Shown here: piece after piece, positions 1 through 7,300 of the stretch | How positions within the stretch are numbered: the stretch's first letter is position 1 | Layout: every line of letters begins with the position of its first letter | Virus record (IMG/VR): IMGVR_UViG_3300032213_003669 | Span: 1 to 23,184 of that record | Origin: a virus | DNA: 23,184 bases | Strand: one strand, 5' to 3' | Made by a program: the position numbers and the translations under genes | Notes under the pieces: generated by a model | Seen by the model: the letters and a program-made list of their open reading frames with translations, nothing else | What the model was told of the DNA's origin: nothing | The model's database searches: none

Positions 1-225
1 CCATTTGTGTCTCCGTTTGTCGTGCCATATGTCATTGTACAATAAGACACGAACAAGTGTTTGTCTAGCACTAGCAAACCCATATAAACAATGACAAAAG
101 CAAATACAAATGTTCCTTGTTGATACTTGTAGAGAAAAGACATGATTTTTGTGCTGCTATCTTCAGCAGGAAATATCAATTTGTGCTTACATCCCCTTGT
201 GGCAATGGGGTAGTCTCTGATAGCA
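1..225 (+). promoter_or_regulatory. Leader / promoter region before the regulator genes
   Basis: AT-rich stretch with no convincing gene. A -10-like TACAAT lies at 38-43. An imperfect inverted repeat follows (AGACAC at 45-50; GTGT at 57-60 and GTCT at 63-66). A small hairpin with stem CTGCT/AGCAG lies near 154-169. A tighter hairpin at 193-210 pairs CCCC with GGGG and TTG with CAA around a TGG loop, with one bulged T. The GGGG of that stem is the only purine-rich stretch near the ATG at 226 and is about 15 bases away, so ribosome access may depend on this fold. The promoter and operator roles are inferred; the pairing was read by eye. Confidence 0.4.
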
Positions 226-690
226 ATGGGTGAAGTAACACGTTCCGACCGTAATAGACGGGATCACCACCTTCGCGGTGCGTTGGAAAAGGTCGTAAAA
301 GACACTATTCAAGCCGGCGGTGATCTTGAGGCTCTGATAAACAGCATTCTGGTGGAGCTGGATGACCAGAACATCATTGACTACGCACCGAAGTCAGCAA
401 TAAACCTGCTAACCCCATCGGGAAGGCTGTTGGCGCTTTTGATGAACAAGCCTGGGTTGTCTGTCCGTGAAATGGCTACATCGCTTGGTGTTACACAGCA
501 GGCTATAACTAAAGGACTTGTGTCATTGGCGGCAAATCGCCTTGTAGCAAGAACAAAAGTTTCTGGTCGGTATGTTTATCAAATAGACACAAAAAATGCC
601 GCTTATCATCCTGACCTGAAAAGGCTAATTCTCATGGTGGCAAAGATATCATCAACCCAAGCAGGCGAAACGGAGAGCAGAGGGATTTGA
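226..690 (+). CDS. Winged-helix DNA-binding regulator
   Basis: 154 aa. Residues about 60-120 read as a winged helix-turn-helix: a helix at 64-74 (PSGRLLALLMN), then LSVREMATSLGVTQQAITKG at about 78-97 as the HTH proper, then a short wing at 108-120 (RTKVSGRYVYQI). The layout resembles MarR/ArsR/IclR-type domains, but the exact family cannot be fixed. The first 55 residues are charged and predicted helical, perhaps for dimerisation. The product is probably a cytosolic transcription factor. It overlaps the WhiB-like gene by 4 bases (TTGA), so the two are probably co-transcribed and coupled. The start lacks a good Shine-Dalgarno and sits 15 bases after a hairpin. Being on the strand opposite to the lysis and virion genes fits a regulatory role, which is inferred. 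Confidence 0.75.
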   Translation: MGEVTRSDRNRRDHHLRGALEKVVKDTIQAGGDLEALINSILVELDDQNIIDYAPKSAINLLTPSGRLLALLMNKPGLSVREMATSLGVTQQAITKGLVSLAANRLVARTKVSGRYVYQIDTKNAAYHPDLKRLILMVAKISSTQAGETESRGI

Positions 691-1028
691 TAGGAGACAT
701 TGATTTGCTAGAAGCAGCTGTGGAGGTTCCACGGTTTGACGGAAATTGTCGCGGGTTCCCTACTGATTGGTGGTTCCCTGATCGCGGTCAAAGCGGGCAA
801 CACAGGGCTAATACAGTTCGCGCCGTAGAAATATGTAATGGCTGTCCTGCCAAAGAAGAATGTTTATCGTTCTCTCTGTACTTCCCGTTACTGCATGGCA
901 TATGGGGTGGGATGTCACAAAGGCAACGACAGAAGGAACGGGCGCGCCGAAGGATTGTGGTTGATGCGCGAAAGAACACTGGATCAGCAAGAAATGTTCG
1001 TTCTCACTTCACAGCAAACAATAAATAA
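687..1028 (+). CDS. WhiB-family iron-sulfur regulator
   Basis: 113 aa. It has the four WhiB cysteines C21, C50, C53 and C59 (C-x28-C-x2-C-x5-C), the W-W-F-P segment after C21, and the GIWGG turn at 71-75. A basic tail (RQRQKERARRR, about 78-90) would contact DNA. Known family members bind a [4Fe-4S] cluster, associate with the primary sigma factor, and are confined to Actinobacteria and their phages, which makes this the best host marker here. The start is TTG at 687, inside the stop of the preceding gene (TTGA), with AGAGGG just upstream. The protein is full length for the family. In a phage it may redirect host RNA polymerase or, like some mycobacteriophage WhiB proteins, act against the host paralogue; the sequence does not say which. 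Confidence 0.93.
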   Translation: MIGDIDLLEAAVEVPRFDGNCRGFPTDWWFPDRGQSGQHRANTVRAVEICNGCPAKEECLSFSLYFPLLHGIWGGMSQRQRQKERARRRIVVDARKNTGSARNVRSHFTANNK

Positions 1029-1033
1029 CAACA

Positions 1034-1106
<73 letters not shown>

Positions 1107-1113
1107 CTGTGAT

Positions 1114-1443
1114 CTACTGCTGTGTCACCATCCATGCAGAGAACGCTTCATCATCGGTTGGTATAACCCAAACCTGTGATTCTTCTATCGGACGGTAAGC
1201 CTCACCCACTCGAGTCCAAGCTATTCCCATAGTTTCTTTGGGTGCTACTACACCTACGTTGCAGTCCAAACCAAAGCGCTCAAGGAACCATCGGACAATG
1301 CATTCTGTTTCATCGGTATGGCACGGACCCGATCCAGCATGTGGACACAAAATCTCAACGATGCGGAGCTCGGATTTGTTGAGCGAAAGCACTATTTGAT
1401 GGCCGTCATTATGCCAGACCATATCATCGGTTGCGTTAGTCAT
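1114..1443 (-). CDS. Hypothetical protein, 109 aa
   Basis: Acidic soluble protein of 109 aa, not recognised. It has no signal peptide or membrane segment. Three cysteines lie in the middle (CPHAGSGPCHTDETEC, with two histidines), followed by a single Cys later in the chain; this could be a small metal site, but the spacing matches no motif I know. The ATG at 1443 lacks a clear Shine-Dalgarno. It is the last gene of the minus-strand run, and its stop is 8 bases from the 3' end of the tRNA on the other strand, so the two transcription units converge here. The 77 bases upstream (1444-1520) show no other gene. Confidence 0.6.
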   Translation of the reverse strand: MTNATDDMVWHNDGHQIVLSLNKSELRIVEILCPHAGSGPCHTDETECIVRWFLERFGLDCNVGVVAPKETMGIAWTRVGEAYRPIEESQVWVIPTDDEAFSAWMVTQQ

Positions 1444-1520
1444 ATGTTTACAGTATCAGGCAACTTTAAGTTTAGAAGTATTGGGGGTTCTTGGAAACAG
1501 CCGCTACGACAAGTTTACCA

Positions 1521-2156
1521 CTAGCTCGGCTGTGTGTATTTATCTACCCAAATACCCAACCGATCCAATTCGGATCCCTGATCGCTTACGAATGTGTATC
1601 CAGCCGGCAACGGATCGGGCTCATCAATCCATACCGGTATAGATATATTATTCCCATACGCAAAGTCTGGGTTCCCACGTAAATGTATTTCTATTAGTTT
1701 TCCACCAATGAACTCACAGTTTATTGCCCTGTATCTAAGAGGGATCAGCCCGATGAATTGGGGCAGTGGATGTGAAGTTGTCGTCTTATCCCACCTAGTA
1801 AATCTGCTGTACTTGTGTACATCATGTTTCTGTCCAATGACCGATAGAACAGGAATGTACTTGTTGTAATCAACACTTATGTGATCGCCCGTGAATATCT
1901 CGCACCAAAACTCCCCAGGATGCAGGTGACGAGTATCGTCCTCTATATATTCCACGCGAGCCTTTTCACCCATGCCCTCAATGTTCGTTATCGGCTTGAC
2001 GAAGTATTCACCTGCTTTGGGCACAGGGATGCCTCGTGGACCGCAGATATGTCCTGCCCGTTTTGCGACAATCAGTTTGTCAAATATCCAAAGGTCTTGT
2101 AAATCGCAGTTATTCCAAGCCTTCGCTTCGCACGATTCAGGAATTTTGTAGTTCAC
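1521..2156 (-). CDS. Conserved phage-type protein, 211 aa, possible ATP-grasp-like
   Basis: 211 aa, starting at GTG 2156 with no strong ribosome site and no upstream ATG. The N-terminal half has FDKLIVAKRAGHICGPRGIP, then a Gly-rich stretch (ITNIEGMG), then LHPGEFWCEIFTGDHISVDY. Order and spacing resemble the nucleotide-binding half of ATP-grasp proteins (Lys, Gly-rich loop, E-x-F-x-G-D-H-I-S-V-D strand). I have an impression of similar proteins in T4-like marine phages but cannot confirm it. The C-terminal half (PLRYRAINCEFIGGKLIEIHLRG) continues a mixed alpha/beta fold. There is no export signal. It lies 21 bases after the ferredoxin gene, so is probably co-transcribed with it. Function is unknown and the ATP-grasp idea is tentative. 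Confidence 0.6.
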   Translation of the reverse strand: MNYKIPESCEAKAWNNCDLQDLWIFDKLIVAKRAGHICGPRGIPVPKAGEYFVKPITNIEGMGEKARVEYIEDDTRHLHPGEFWCEIFTGDHISVDYNKYIPVLSVIGQKHDVHKYSRFTRWDKTTTSHPLPQFIGLIPLRYRAINCEFIGGKLIEIHLRGNPDFAYGNNISIPVWIDEPDPLPAGYTFVSDQGSELDRLGIWVDKYTQPS

Positions 2157-2177
2157 GGTTGCAGATTCTATTTCTAT

Positions 2178-2423
2178 TTATTGCTCAATAAAAATGCATT
2201 CCCCTGGACATTCCTCGGCTGCTTCAATTACATCATCTAGACGATTGTCTCCAAAGGATGCTAAACCAGCGGCGCCTTCTGGATTCCCCACAGCGGCCGC
2301 ATAGATTTTGTCCCCTTCGCGCACATACGCAAGACCGTCTGGCATCATGTGAAAAACATCTGGGGCTATTTCTGCGCATAACCCATCTCCGGTGCACAAG
2401 TCCTGATCAATCCAAACTCGCAT
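2178..2423 (-). CDS. Small [3Fe-4S]/[4Fe-4S] ferredoxin, actinobacterial P450-type
   Basis: 81 aa, the usual length for this class. The cluster motif is C10-T-G-D-G-L-C16 with C72-P near the end, plus C76 in ECPGECIFIE. In this family (Cys-x2-X-x2-Cys...Cys-Pro) the middle position is not Cys, here D13, and many members carry a [3Fe-4S] cluster. In Actinobacteria they pass electrons to cytochromes P450 and other oxygenases. It is not the plant-type [2Fe-2S] ferredoxin (PetF) known from cyanophages. The ATG at 2423 overlaps the stop of the upstream membrane-protein gene by one base (TAATG), so translation is coupled. No P450 or ferredoxin reductase is in the window, so the partner is unknown. 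Presence in a lysis-region operon is unusual. Confidence 0.9.
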   Translation of the reverse strand: MRVWIDQDLCTGDGLCAEIAPDVFHMMPDGLAYVREGDKIYAAAVGNPEGAAGLASFGDNRLDDVIEAAEECPGECIFIEQ

Positions 2424-2710
2424 TACTTGCCTTCTAAATGATCTGGGATACCATTCCCATCTTTGTCCTCAGCGTTCCTTCCTGTGGAAATCATCAAGCC
2501 GGCAAGAGTTCCAGTTATGAATGTTGCCACCGATGACAATACTCCGAAGAACATTTTGTCGTTTTCAGCTTGCGCACCAATCGGCTGTGTAACGAATACG
2601 AGCGCCCACAAGACTCCGACAGTGGTAATCACTAGAACGAAACCAAGCATGCAACCAATAACGAACTTCAGGCGAGCATCCAGTTCTGCTGGTGTAAGAC
2701 GCTTTTTCAT
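2423..2710 (-). CDS. Two-TM small membrane protein (holin-like candidate)
   Basis: 95 aa. Two membrane segments lie at about 15-40 and 54-76, separated by a loop that should face the cell exterior. The N-terminus is charged (KKRLTPAELDARLKF) and the tail carries DKDGNGIPDHLE, a calcium-loop-like acidic motif. The ATG at 2710 is chosen because it overlaps the lipoprotein stop by 4 bases (ATGA) and has GAGGAG about 10 bases upstream. A longer reading from 2836 would run inside the lipoprotein gene and is unlikely. Small two-TM proteins next to endolysins are often holins or holin regulators. Three candidates occur here, so the assignment to this one is uncertain. Confidence 0.75.
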   Translation of the reverse strand: MKKRLTPAELDARLKFVIGCMLGFVLVITTVGVLWALVFVTQPIGAQAENDKMFFGVLSSVATFITGTLAGLMISTGRNAEDKDGNGIPDHLEGK

Positions 2711-2931
2711 GGTGCGATTGTCTCCTCTACGGGTATTGTCTCTACGCTTGTTTCGCTCGGATCCCATCCAAGCAGCGTTTCTGTGCACGCGCCATCTACC
2801 TTGCATTCTGGTGGCACACATTCTGATTTGCCCCAATTATCAGGGTCTTGGCATGAATATCGGTAATAGCCGTCATAACCGCAAGAAGCAAGAGCAAATA
2901 CAGATACGAGAACAAGACTAAGCCGTTTCAT
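2707..2931 (-). CDS. Small Cys-rich lipoprotein
   Basis: 74 aa. It has a lipoprotein signal: Met-Lys-Arg, a hydrophobic stretch and the lipobox L14-A-S-C17. The mature part has four more cysteines (C27, C38, C43, C49) in YSCQDPDNWGKSECVPPEC..GAC, enough for two disulfides outside the membrane, then an acidic Thr/Glu/Pro tail. The start at 2931 is chosen because it begins the signal peptide and has AAAGGCG upstream; an in-frame start 15 codons earlier would spoil the signal. It overlaps the genes on both sides. In Gram-negative phages a lipoprotein here would suggest an outer-membrane spanin. With an actinobacterial host, a role on the outer face of the cytoplasmic membrane (lysis accessory or superinfection exclusion) is more plausible, but not shown. 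Confidence 0.8.
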   Translation of the reverse strand: MKRLSLVLVSVFALASCGYDGYYRYSCQDPDNWGKSECVPPECKVDGACTETLLGWDPSETSVETIPVEETIAP

Positions 2932-3187
2932 TCTGCTTCGCCTTTGCTGGCTTGCGATCAACCTTGTTGAACACATCGTTTATTTCTGCAGTGGAAAGTT
3001 TTCCGTCTTCCAGAAATGCTCGAGACAGTCCTTCAATCACAACGGCCACACCACCGATACCTGCCATAAAAACAGCTTTAAGAATTGGCACCCCAGCGAT
3101 CGTGCCAGCACCAATAACCCCAAGACCCGAAGCAGCGAAAGTCGCAAGGATCCGCATTATTATGTTCACAACTAAATCCTTTTTCAT
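2918..3187 (-). CDS. Holin-like membrane protein
   Basis: 89 aa. Two hydrophobic segments lie at about 7-30 (NIIMRILATFAASGLGVIGA) and 33-53 (PILKAVFMAGIGGVAVVI), the first glycine- and alanine-rich. A charged C-terminal tail contains EDGKLSTAEINDVFNKVD and ends in Lys-rich residues. Small size, two TM segments, an N-terminal lysine pair and a cytoplasmic charged tail match phage holins of the r1t type in general form. The ATG at 3187 overlaps the upstream gene by 4 bases (ATGA), with GGGGA just before it. It overlaps the lipoprotein gene by 14 bases. This is the best holin candidate of the three membrane proteins, by layout and by proximity to the endolysin. Confidence 0.75.
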   Translation of the reverse strand: MKKDLVVNIIMRILATFAASGLGVIGAGTIAGVPILKAVFMAGIGGVAVVIEGLSRAFLEDGKLSTAEINDVFNKVDRKPAKAKQNETA

Positions 3188-3495
3188 AAGTCCCCTATTG
3201 CGTGATCTCGGATATGTGTGTCCAGTTTTTTTTCTGTTCTGAGTGCGGTTTCCTCTACACGGTCTATAGATATACCTAAAGACTTGGCTGTGCTAGATAA
3301 CTCCGTTTTGCTTCCCTCAACCGCCTCGCTTAGTTTCCCAAGCTCGCGCATAACTTTGCCGTGATCCTCGCCGTTCGTTTCCCACCGGGCTTTGTTCAGC
3401 TTCGCATCTTTGCGGTGCATGATGATTGGTATTGTGGTTGTGATAATCAAAAACCCTCCCGTAATGAGGGCTACGATTATCGGATCCCAGTTCAC
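3184..3495 (-). CDS. Single-TM protein with coiled-coil tail (lysis-region)
   Basis: 103 aa, starting at GTG 3495, 11 bases after the endolysin stop. One membrane segment at about 5-27 (PIIVALITGGFLIITTTIPI) is followed by a basic stretch (MHRKDAKLNKARWE) and then a long helical region with coiled-coil character (about 48-98: regular hydrophobic positions in VMRELGKLSEAVEGSK and TEKKLDTHIRDH). The topology is probably N-out, C-in. Similar single-TM proteins with helical tails occur in actinophage lysis cassettes as second holin-like proteins, but this copy has no diagnostic motif. It is translationally coupled to the holin-like gene by an ATGA overlap. Confidence 0.7.
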   Translation of the reverse strand: MNWDPIIVALITGGFLIITTTIPIIMHRKDAKLNKARWETNGEDHGKVMRELGKLSEAVEGSKTELSSTAKSLGISIDRVEETALRTEKKLDTHIRDHAIGDL

Positions 3496-3506
3496 AGCAA
3501 TATCTG

Positions 3507-4313
3507 CTAGTTGGCTGGCACACCCAAAAGTTCAAGAACTTTAGGGCCTGCAACACCGTCGGCTGGAAGTTTGTTGGCAACCTTGAATGCTTTTACCGCT
3601 TCTTCGGTTACCTTGTTGAACTGACCGTCACAAAGACCCTTATAGAAACCCTTTGCTAGCAGTGCTTCCTGTAGTTTCTTTATTCGTGGACCTAGATCGC
3701 CCAGAACCATTGCGCCACCATCGTCCTTGACGACGCTTGGGGCTGCTGCGGCATTGTTGGATGGGTTTGGTGGTGCTGGGGCATCGCTGCGAACAACAGC
3801 AGGTGGTGGGGTGTCGCCACACACGTAACGCAAATGCCACGGTTCGGATGGAACAACTTCCCATGAGAAACCGAAATCTTTCACATTGGCAATCAACCAG
3901 TTGAGCCTTTTCGGTTCCGATGCTGAATGAACATCAACGGCCAGGCCAAGATTATGCTGCGACTTGCCTGGTGTGGCAAGCATCGCCATACCCTTCTTGA
4001 GATACCAAGTCTTACCTTCAAAGCTTTTCGTTGATCCAGTGCCCGTGTCCTCGAGGCTGTACCTTTGCAAAAATCCAGCCTTCTGGCTTTCGTATGTGCG
4101 ATATGTGTCGCCGGCGGACGTGGGTTTTAGTTCCACGCCGTCTGCTTTGGCTTTCGCCACCATAGAGTTCCATGCGTCGGCAGCGATCCAGAACAACTTG
4201 CCACCACCTGTAGCAGGGCGGAGAAGGTGCTCAGGTAGTTTCCCAGGCTCTACGCCTTTAAGGTCATTTGGTAACTTTACGGGGACGATGTAGTCCCAGG
4301 CGACTTTGCTCAT
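3507..4313 (-). CDS. Endolysin: M15 (VanY-like) peptidase with peptidoglycan-binding domain
   Basis: 268 aa. The N-terminal catalytic domain (about 35-165) is an M15 D,D-/L,D-peptidase. S118-Q-H120-N-L-G-L-A-V-D127 is the SxHxxGxAxD zinc motif. H160 in EPWHLRY is the third zinc ligand and E157 is the likely catalytic base. A Pro/Ala-rich linker (about 168-196) leads to a peptidoglycan_binding_1 domain (about 203-266: LGPRIKKLQEALLAKGFYKG...FNKVTEEAVKAFKVANKLPADGVAGPKVLELL). It cuts peptide cross-links in the cell wall. It has no signal peptide, so release should need a holin, and holin-like genes follow directly. AAGGAG lies 8 bases before the ATG, and a promoter-like motif lies about 35 bases further up. 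This is the first gene of its transcription unit. Confidence 0.95.
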   Translation of the reverse strand: MSKVAWDYIVPVKLPNDLKGVEPGKLPEHLLRPATGGGKLFWIAADAWNSMVAKAKADGVELKPTSAGDTYRTYESQKAGFLQRYSLEDTGTGSTKSFEGKTWYLKKGMAMLATPGKSQHNLGLAVDVHSASEPKRLNWLIANVKDFGFSWEVVPSEPWHLRYVCGDTPPPAVVRSDAPAPPNPSNNAAAAPSVVKDDGGAMVLGDLGPRIKKLQEALLAKGFYKGLCDGQFNKVTEEAVKAFKVANKLPADGVAGPKVLELLGVPAN

Positions 4314-4345
4314 TGTGGTTCTCCTTGTTGGAAGGCGAAAGGCTA

Positions 4346-4359
4346 CTAATTATACACTA
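4346..4359 (-). promoter_or_regulatory. Candidate late promoter of the endolysin operon
   Basis: On the minus strand the motif reads TAGTGTATAATTAG, about 33 bases before the endolysin ATG. Its first 12 bases match the motif before the surface-protein gene except for one T/A change. It contains TATAAT preceded by TG, as in extended -10 promoters. No TTGACA-like -35 is visible at the right distance. This fits a promoter read by a phage-modified polymerase, which is an inference from the shared motif. Confidence 0.5.
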
Positions 4360-4371
4360 ACCAAATATGTG

Positions 4372-7300
4372 CTATTCGCCGTCGGGCTCTTTCATGTGAA
4401 GGTACATTGCGCCTGAGAACGCGATGAGAGTGCTCCAGAACGCGATCTGTTGCGTCAAACCCGACAACGTGAAGTACAACACCGTTGAGCCCGCAAGCGT
4501 GAAGCCTAAGCCCAGAACGCCATAAGAGAACTTTGTCAAGAATTTCTTCCAATCCATAATTTTTTCCCCGTTTTCGTAACGATAGATACTCAGGTTCTTG
4601 ATCCAATCTGGACCATCGCCTGCTATTTCCCCACCTTCCTGCTCATCCTCTTTCCGGACGGCAGTATCCTGTCGCGGTGCTGTAGGTCCTGTTGGGCCTG
4701 TTGGTCCACTAGAACCAGCACCCCCACCAATAATTGCTGCACTTGCAACAGCTGCGGCAACCAAGTTTACAGCAATCACGCTACGCCGAACCCCTACGTT
4801 CACAGATGAACCAATAGCGACATAGGTATCAAATACGCCCGCAAACACGTTTATTTCCTCTTCAAATGATTCTTTTACATCTGTTGTCGCGCCCGCAAGT
4901 GCCTCGGCAATTTGAGCACCTGCTTCTTCCGAGACCTCGGCAACAACGATCGCATCAAACACTTCTGTTGCTTGGTCACCGTCAATGCTTTCAAGCACCT
5001 TGGCGCTCGTTGCCAATTCTGTCGCTTGTTCACCAGAGACACCCCCATCCTGGTTGACGATCAAATCAACCACTTGTGATACCTGATCATTTGTAATTGA
5101 ATCCGACTCGAGGACATCCACTATGACCCCAACCGAATCAGCATCTAATTCGTTACCCAAGACTGCGGTAAAGGTTTCAATCAAAACCTCGGTGCTTACT
5201 TCTTCGTCAAAGACTGCGCCAAGAGCAGCGCCCAAATTCTCTGCGGTCAGACCGTCTTTCAATACATCAACGATAAGGTCAATGGTTTCTGCATCGGAAA
5301 GGTCATCGTCAAACACGCTGTCAAATATTGCTTCTGTTTCTGCTTGACTGAGATTTGTTTCAAGCAAGTCGCCAAGTACGGTCATAGTGTCTGCAACGGA
5401 AATGTCCTCGTCAAATACTGCGTCCATAACTTTGTCTAGGTCGCCAGAACTAAGCGGACCATCAAAGATTGATTCCAAAGCCGACACCATATTCTCAGCA
5501 GAAGTATCTTCCGAGAACGCTGAATCCAAAACTGCTGTCAACTGTGCGCTGGTGAGGTCTGCGTCTAGCATTGTTGTTAGTGCTTCGGTGAATACATCTG
5601 CCGAAACATCTTCGGTGAACACGGCTTCTAGGACATTGTCAAACTGTGTGTCGGTAAGTTCTGCTCCGAGGAGTGTGTCAAGAACAGCGCCAACCTCGTC
5701 AGCCTCAATATCGGTAGTGAACGTATTTTCAAGAATATTGTCCAATATGGCTGTTGTGATTGGCTCGTTGTCTTCTATGTCTGTGACGGTATAATCATCC
5801 GGTGGAATTATTACTACTACCGTTTCAGTTTCTGTTGGGTCTACTTCAATTGGTAGTAAAGTTGTTTCTGTTGATTCCCACTCTTCTGGGATGGTTACTG
5901 TTGGCAGTTCGGTTTCAGGTAATGTTTCTGTTGGAAGCGTCACCGTTGTGGATTCTGTTTCAGGCTCTGGGTATTGCGGCAGTGGCACTGTTGTATCGTC
6001 AGGGGGAGTCACGACGACAGGAACGACGGTCGTACTGGTCGTAGTAGTCGTAGAAGTAGTCGTAGTTACTGGAGTTGGGTCAAGAACAGTTGCATCAATA
6101 GTTACTTCAGGACCATAGGTGCAACTACCAGTTCCAACCCCAGCACACCCAGCCGTCATCGCTTTGATGCCAAAACGAACTGGTCCGTATCCAGTCGTGA
6201 CAGGATTACTGCCAGAGAACATTCCTGTGCTTAATGAGTAGTTGGTTCCTTGATTAGTCCAAACTCCCCAACCACCTGATTGTGCTCCACCGATTACGGT
6301 TAGGTCGTAGAAACTAACTGAATATCCGTAGATGACGCAATTACTTGCCGCTGATGCATCCCAGTCAAGGTCAACACTTCCGTCTGCGTTTGCAACAGCC
6401 GTCAAGTTTGTGACTGGATTCAGGTAAGCCGCAGTGATTGTGTTATTGGACTCCACATATCCAGAGCCCGAGAAATTGTTTGTGTTTTGCGCAGTAGTGC
6501 CAAAAGTGTTTCCACTGGCTGTGGAGAACGAGTTGGAACTTACTCCGTTGTACACGGAGGAGCCGTTATTCCAATTGTTTGCAAACTGAATAGCAGTGGT
6601 GTTGCCATTGAATGTGTTACCCGAAACCGTTTGGTTGCCAGCGCCTGGTGTCCAAGTGGTCGGAATCCATGAAGAGAAATACACGCCCGTACCGTTTGAA
6701 GTAAATACAGAGTTGGTTACTTGCTGACGGTTTAGACCATTCAAAGAAGCACCAGTTGAGTTGTTGGAAAATTCTGTGTTGTTTATCTTGAAAAATCTTT
6801 GCCCAGAGATGCCGTAAGTGTTATTAGAAAAAACCGAATCATAAACATATGTGCGGTTCGTGTAATCGGAATCCGTTTGACTTAAAGCCGATGGCGTTGA
6901 ACCATAGTCTCCAGCGATACCAACATATAGATAGTCAAATGTTGTGTTCGTTAGGGTTGAGACAGAGCCATTGTTATTGTTGAATACGGCAGAGCCCCCA
7001 CTCATTCCGGTGAAGCGAATGTTGGTGGCAGACAAAGTGCCTGAACCATTGAATATCAGACCGCCGTTGGTTGCCTGTCCTTGCTTAAGGGTCATATTTG
7101 AAATCGTCAGCGACTTGGTACTTGCAATATTGAACGGGCGATAGAGGTTGTTTCCGTCAATTATTGTCTGTGTTCTTCCGTTTCCTGTGACTGTCAGGTT
7201 TTGTGTTATTTGAGGAAGCGCACTAGTCAGAGTAATTGTGCCATTGACATTAAATGTAATTGAGTCGTAGATACCGCCAGCAGTAGCGTTTGCCTGCGTG

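Noticed and set aside
2423-2836. Longer version of the two-TM membrane protein starting at 2836
   Set aside because: The extra 42 residues lie inside the lipoprotein gene in another frame, are Arg/Asn-rich and non-conserved in character, and the ATGA overlap with GAGGAG supports 2710.
4334-4380. Inverted repeat GGCGAA / TTCGCC bracketing the endolysin promoter region
   Set aside because: Only six bases with a 35-base spacer, and one arm lies in codons of the surface protein. Easily chance.
5123-5794. Ser/Thr-rich open frames on the plus strand opposite the repeat region
   Set aside because: They are produced by the 51-base repeat and acidic codons of the surface-protein gene read backwards, and have no ribosome sites or recognisable domains.
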